Source: an uncultured Blautia sp. (GTDB lineage: Bacteria; Bacillota; Clostridia; Lachnospirales; Lachnospiraceae). From it: DNA of 25,878 nt. How positions within the stretch are numbered: the stretch's first letter is position 1; the number at the start of each line of letters is the position of its first letter. This document shows positions 22,688-25,878 of the stretch, in pieces. A model generated the notes under the pieces. It did not search any database. It was not told the DNA's origin and saw only the letters and a program-made list of their open reading frames with translations. A program made the position numbers and the translations under genes. The DNA lies in the NCBI GenBank assembly GCA_900553515.1, contig USDN01000037.1:1-25878 (forward strand), written 5' to 3'.

Positions 22688-23278
22688 ATGAAGATAATTG
22701 GACTGACCGGTGGAGTGGGCGCAGGCAAAAGTACGGTTCTGGATTATCTGAAAGAGCATTTGTCCGCCTGTGTCGTACAGGCAGACCGGGTTGGACATCA
22801 GGTCATGGAACCGGGACAGAGGTGCTATGATCAGGTTGTGGAACTGTTTGGAAAAAAAGTGACAAAAAATGACAAAACCATTGACCGGAAGAGGGTTTCT
22901 GATGTAGTATTCTGTAATGAGGAAATGCGTCAGAAATTAAACGGGATCGTCCATCCGGCGGTAAAGTCCCGGATACTGGAAAAAATACAGGAAGAAAGGG
23001 AAAAAGGCTGTAAACTGTTTGTTGTGGAGGCTGCACTTCTTCTTGAAGATCATTATGACGCATTTTGTGATAAGATCTGGTATGTGCATACAGACAAAGA
23101 AATCCGGATCAGCCGTCTCATGGCCAGCAGAGGCTACAGCCGTGAGAAAGCAGAGAATATCATTGCCAGTCAGGCATCAGAAGAATTCTTTTTTTCTCAT
23201 GCAGACTATGTGATAGAAAACAACGGATGTCCGCAAGACACGTACAGACAGATCGAAGAAGGGATAAATAAACTATGA
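22688..23278 (+). CDS. coaE: Dephospho-CoA kinase
   Basis: The protein has 196 residues, the family's usual size. It phosphorylates dephospho-CoA with ATP, the last step of coenzyme A synthesis. The P-loop GGVGAGKST covers residues 8-16. The conserved aspartate follows in VVQADRVGHQVM, then HPAVKSRI and VVEAALLLE. The lid region has SRLMASRGYSREKAENIIASQ. ATG 22688 gives the standard start MKIIGLTGG, with AGGAG 11 bases upstream. An ATG at 22667, overlapping the polA stop as ATGA, would add seven residues and is a fair alternative. The stop overlaps the next start by 4 bases. Confidence 0.94.
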   Translation: MKIIGLTGGVGAGKSTVLDYLKEHLSACVVQADRVGHQVMEPGQRCYDQVVELFGKKVTKNDKTIDRKRVSDVVFCNEEMRQKLNGIVHPAVKSRILEKIQEEREKGCKLFVVEAALLLEDHYDAFCDKIWYVHTDKEIRISRLMASRGYSREKAENIIASQASEEFFFSHADYVIENNGCPQDTYRQIEEGINKL

Positions 23279-24072
23279 GACTTTGCAGCATAGCCAGCGG
23301 AAGCAGCGGTAACTGCATTTATGTAGGTTCAGAATGCGCCCATGTTCTGGTGGACATCGGCATCAGCGGAAAAAAGATGGAAACCGGTCTGAACAGTCTG
23401 GAGCTTACGGGAAGAGATATTGACGGAATTCTGATCACACATGAACATTCCGATCATATCAAAGGACTTGGGGTGATCGCACGGAGATACGGGATTCCTA
23501 TATATGCCACCGGTGGAACCGTAGACGCTATGGTTCGTTCCGGATCTCTGGGAAAAATTCCGGAAGGAATCTTCCGCGAAATCCGGGAAGACGAACCATT
23601 CCTTATTAAGGATCTGAAAGTGAAGCCGTTTACGATTCCCCATGATGCGGCTCAGCCGGTAGGATACCGGCTGGAATGCGGAACACATTCCGTGGGGATC
23701 GCTACAGACCTTGGGAAATATAATGACTATATTATTGAAAACCTGCAGGATCTGGATGCTCTGCTTCTGGAGGCAAATCATGATATCCGGATGCTCCAGG
23801 TAGGAAAATATCCATATTATCTGAAACAGAGGATCCTGGGAGACAGGGGACACCTTTCCAATGAAAATGCAGGAAGACTTTTGTGCAGACTTCTTCACGA
23901 TAATATGAAAGCGATCTTCCTGGGGCATTTAAGCCGGGAAAACAATTATGAGGAACTGGCATATGAAACTGTATGTTCAGAGGTAACACTGGGAGACAAC
24001 CCTTATAAATCAAAGGATTTTAAAATTCAGGTGGCGAAACGGGACTTTGTTTCCGAGGCAGTTACCGTATAG
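23275..24072 (+). CDS. Metallo-beta-lactamase-fold hydrolase, YycJ/WalJ type
   Basis: The protein has 265 residues. The N-terminus RLCSIASGSSGNCIYVG is the YycJ/WalJ signature. The metal site has H56-E-H58-S-D60-H61 in ILITHEHSDH, later histidines in PHDAAQPVGY and FLGHLSREN, and DLG and EANHD segments. Relatives are predicted or shown to be dinuclear-metal nucleases, 5'-3' exonuclease in some reports, often beside the WalKR genes, though here it follows polA and coaE, which fits a link with DNA repair. There is no signal peptide. The start overlaps the coaE stop as ATGA. A weak AAGGGA lies upstream, so translation is probably coupled. Confidence 0.88.
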   Translation: MRLCSIASGSSGNCIYVGSECAHVLVDIGISGKKMETGLNSLELTGRDIDGILITHEHSDHIKGLGVIARRYGIPIYATGGTVDAMVRSGSLGKIPEGIFREIREDEPFLIKDLKVKPFTIPHDAAQPVGYRLECGTHSVGIATDLGKYNDYIIENLQDLDALLLEANHDIRMLQVGKYPYYLKQRILGDRGHLSNENAGRLLCRLLHDNMKAIFLGHLSRENNYEELAYETVCSEVTLGDNPYKSKDFKIQVAKRDFVSEAVTV

Positions 24073-24087
24073 AAAGGATCAAATACC

Positions 24088-24360
24088 ATGAAAAAAACAA
24101 TCATCACAGTAGTAGGAAATGACACAGTAGGAATTATTGCAAAGGTATGTACCTATTTGGCTGACAACAATGTGAACATTCTTGATATTACCCAGACCAT
24201 CGTACAGGGCTATTTTAACATGATGATGGTAACAGATACCAGCGCATCTGCAAAAGACAGTGCATCTCTTGCCAGAGAATTGAATGAGCTTGGTGACAGC
24301 ATCGGAGTGGTGATCCACTGCCAGCATGAGGATATCTTCAACAAGATGCACAGAATCTAA
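24088..24360 (+). CDS. ACT domain protein (UPF0237 family)
   Basis: The protein has 90 residues, essentially a single ACT domain: ITVVGNDTVGIIAKVCTYLADNNVNILDITQTIVQGYFNM... with the loop G-N-D-x-V-G-I where small ligands bind in the family. ACT domains usually bind amino acids and dimerise. The family resembles the GcvR group and is almost always followed by a UPF0210 gene, as here, so the two probably work together, this one as the ligand sensor (inference). AAAGG lies 10 bases before the start. The gap to the next gene is 46 bases. Confidence 0.9.
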   Translation: MKKTIITVVGNDTVGIIAKVCTYLADNNVNILDITQTIVQGYFNMMMVTDTSASAKDSASLARELNELGDSIGVVIHCQHEDIFNKMHRI

Positions 24361-24406
24361 AAAAGACTTGTTAAGAACTACTGAAAGTATAAGGAGACAT
24401 GAACTT

Positions 24407-25771
24407 ATGATTAACATGTTTGAAGTAAATGAGACCAATAAGATGATCGAACAGGAAAACCTTGACGTTCGTACCATCACTATGGGAATCAGCCTTCTGG
24501 ACTGTATTGACAGTGATCTGGAAAAGGTAAACGAAAATATTTACAATAAAATCACAAAATACGCAGAAAACCTGGTAGAAACCGGTGACAAGATCGCAAT
24601 GGAGTATGGGATTCCCATTGTGAACAAACGTATTTCTGTTACCCCTATCGCACTGATAGGCGGTGCTGCCTGCCGTTCCACAGAGGATTTTGTCTCCATT
24701 GCAAAAACTCTGGACAGAGCGGCCAAAACAGTAGGCGTAAACTTTATCGGAGGCTATTCTGCTCTGGTAAGCAAGGGAATGACTCCGGCAGAAGAACTCC
24801 TGATCCGTTCCATTCCTCAGGCTCTTGCCGTTACCGAGCGTGTGTGCAGTTCTGTAAATGTGGGTTCCACCAGAACCGGTATCAATATGGATGCAGTAAA
24901 GCTTATGGGAGAGATCGTTCTGGAAACTGCAAAGGCAAGCAGAGACCAGGATTCCCTTGGCTGCGCCAAGCTGGTAGTATTCTGTAATGCACCGGATGAC
25001 AACCCGTTTATGGCAGGTGCTTTCCATGGAGTGACAGAAGCTGACTGTATTATTAATGTAGGTGTCAGCGGACCGGGCGTTGTAAAGACAGCGCTTCAGA
25101 AAGTGCGCGGCAAGGATTTTGAAACTCTTTGTGAGATGATTAAGAGAACGGCCTTTAAAGTTACCCGCGTAGGTCAGCTGGTAGCGCAGGAAGCTTCTAA
25201 ACGTCTTGGTGTTCCATTTGGTATCGTAGACCTTTCCCTTGCGCCTACACCTGCTATTGGAGACAGTGTGGCAGAGATCCTTGAGGAGATTGGTCTTGAG
25301 AGAGTGGGAGCTCCGGGAACAACAGCAGCTCTTGCACTTCTGAACGATCAGGTAAAAAAAGGCGGCGTTATGGCGTCTACTGCAGTAGGCGGCTTAAGCG
25401 GAGCATTTATTCCGGTCAGTGAGGATCAGGGAATGATCGACGCAGTAAATCTGGGAGCCCTTTCGCTGGAAAAACTGGAGGCCATGACCTGTGTCTGCTC
25501 CGTAGGACTGGACATGATCGCCATTCCGGGAGATACAAAGGCATCTACCATCTCCGGTTTGATCGCAGACGAGGCGGCAATCGGTATGATCAATCAGAAA
25601 ACAACAGCAGTCCGTGTGATCCCTGTGATCGGCAAAGGCGTTGGTGAAACTGTAGAATTCGGCGGACTTCTGGGATATGCGCCGATTATGCCGGTGAATT
25701 CCTTCTCCTGTGAAGCATTTGTTGACCGCGGCGGAAGAATCCCTGCTCCGATTCACAGCTTTAAAAACTGA
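24407..25771 (+). CDS. PFL family protein (UPF0210/DUF711)
   Basis: The protein has 454 residues, the standard length of the family. It has glycine-rich stretches such as GVNFIGGYSALVSKG, NVGSTRTGINMDAVK, INVGVSGPGVVK, TPAIGDSVAEILEEIG and VGGLSGAFIPVSEDQGM. The fold is described as related to pyruvate formate-lyase-like barrels, but no glycyl-radical activity is shown and the function is unknown. ATG 24407 is chosen because AAGGAG lies 10 bases upstream; an in-frame ATG at 24326 lies inside the ACT gene. The pairing with a UPF0237 ACT protein is conserved across Firmicutes, including streptococci, and some archaea. A strong terminator follows. Confidence 0.9.
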   Translation: MINMFEVNETNKMIEQENLDVRTITMGISLLDCIDSDLEKVNENIYNKITKYAENLVETGDKIAMEYGIPIVNKRISVTPIALIGGAACRSTEDFVSIAKTLDRAAKTVGVNFIGGYSALVSKGMTPAEELLIRSIPQALAVTERVCSSVNVGSTRTGINMDAVKLMGEIVLETAKASRDQDSLGCAKLVVFCNAPDDNPFMAGAFHGVTEADCIINVGVSGPGVVKTALQKVRGKDFETLCEMIKRTAFKVTRVGQLVAQEASKRLGVPFGIVDLSLAPTPAIGDSVAEILEEIGLERVGAPGTTAALALLNDQVKKGGVMASTAVGGLSGAFIPVSEDQGMIDAVNLGALSLEKLEAMTCVCSVGLDMIAIPGDTKASTISGLIADEAAIGMINQKTTAVRVIPVIGKGVGETVEFGGLLGYAPIMPVNSFSCEAFVDRGGRIPAPIHSFKN

Positions 25772-25786
25772 TAAAGAATTGACATA

Positions 25787-25821
25787 AACCTCTGGACAGA
25801 CTGGATGTTCAGAGGTTTTTT
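25787..25821 (+). terminator. Rho-independent terminator after the UPF0210 gene
   Basis: AACCTCTGGA (25787-25796) pairs with TTCAGAGGTT (25808-25817), a 10-bp stem with one G-T wobble, and a run of six T follows (25816-25821). It closes the polA-to-UPF0210 gene run. Confidence 0.92.
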
Positions 25822-25838
25822 CTATACGGCTTTAGCCT

Positions 25839-25875
25839 GTTCAAAACATCTACGCATCGTGTAGGTGTTTTGAAC
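25839..25875. repeat. Long perfect-like hairpin near the right edge
   Basis: GTTCAAAACATCTAC (25839-25853) pairs with GTAGGTGTTTTGAAC (25861-25875): 15 bp with one G-T wobble around the loop GCATCGT. The window ends 3 bases later, so it cannot be told whether a T-run follows on the plus strand. It may be a terminator for a gene on either strand or a dispersed repeat. Confidence 0.7.
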
Positions 25876-25878
25876 TAT

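Noticed and set aside
1..25878. CRISPR array, insertion sequence, prophage or defence cluster
   Set aside because: No regularly spaced repeats, transposase, phage or defence-type proteins were seen; the genes are nearly all metabolic or replication functions.

Overview
The window is a low-to-mid GC chromosomal segment of a Gram-positive anaerobe. Protein families, strong AGGAGG-type ribosome binding sites, TTGACA/TATAAT promoters, a tRNA-Leu without encoded CCA, and a UPF0237/UPF0210 gene pair point to Clostridia, most likely a Lachnospiraceae gut bacterium (Blautia-like; inferred from family resemblance, not measured). Nearly all of it is housekeeping. I see no insertion sequence, prophage, CRISPR array or toxin-antitoxin pair.

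Region 1 (97-3218) is a three-gene unit: a GlpA-like FAD dehydrogenase with a C-terminal [2Fe-2S] domain, an FAD/NAD(P) oxidoreductase, and a small four-cysteine DUF1667 protein. Such trios typically accompany glycerol utilisation and probably oxidise glycerol 3-phosphate or a similar substrate.

Region 2 (3244-10819) is a tightly packed tetrapyrrole operon, hemA - precorrin-2 dehydrogenase - hemC - cobA/hemD fusion - hemB - hemL, followed by aroC. All six junctions overlap. The enzymes lead from glutamyl-tRNA to uroporphyrinogen III and on to precorrin-2/sirohydrochlorin, i.e. towards corrinoids or siroheme. No gene of the haem branch is present. A near-consensus promoter is followed by a leader with a 9-bp perfect inverted repeat and three TGTACA sites, a good candidate for a control element.

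Region 3 (10882-13655) holds a YtcJ-type amidohydrolase (+) and a convergent beta-propeller lactonase-family protein (-) sharing a bidirectional terminator. The lactonase and corA are divergent, each with its own clear promoter.

Region 4 (13887-17223) is corA, a catalytically dead rhomboid-like membrane protein with a C-terminal zinc-binding domain, and lysA with a terminator. A 27-nt hairpin element occurs on both sides of this block in inverted orientation. Its three sequence differences all fall in the stem and all keep base pairing.

Region 5 (17231-25878) has tRNA-Leu(CAA) on the minus strand, ftsH, a small zinc-finger (zf-HC2-like) membrane protein, then polA, coaE, a YycJ/WalJ-type metallo-beta-lactamase-fold protein, an ACT-domain protein and a UPF0210/DUF711 protein. 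It ends with a terminator and a long unexplained hairpin.
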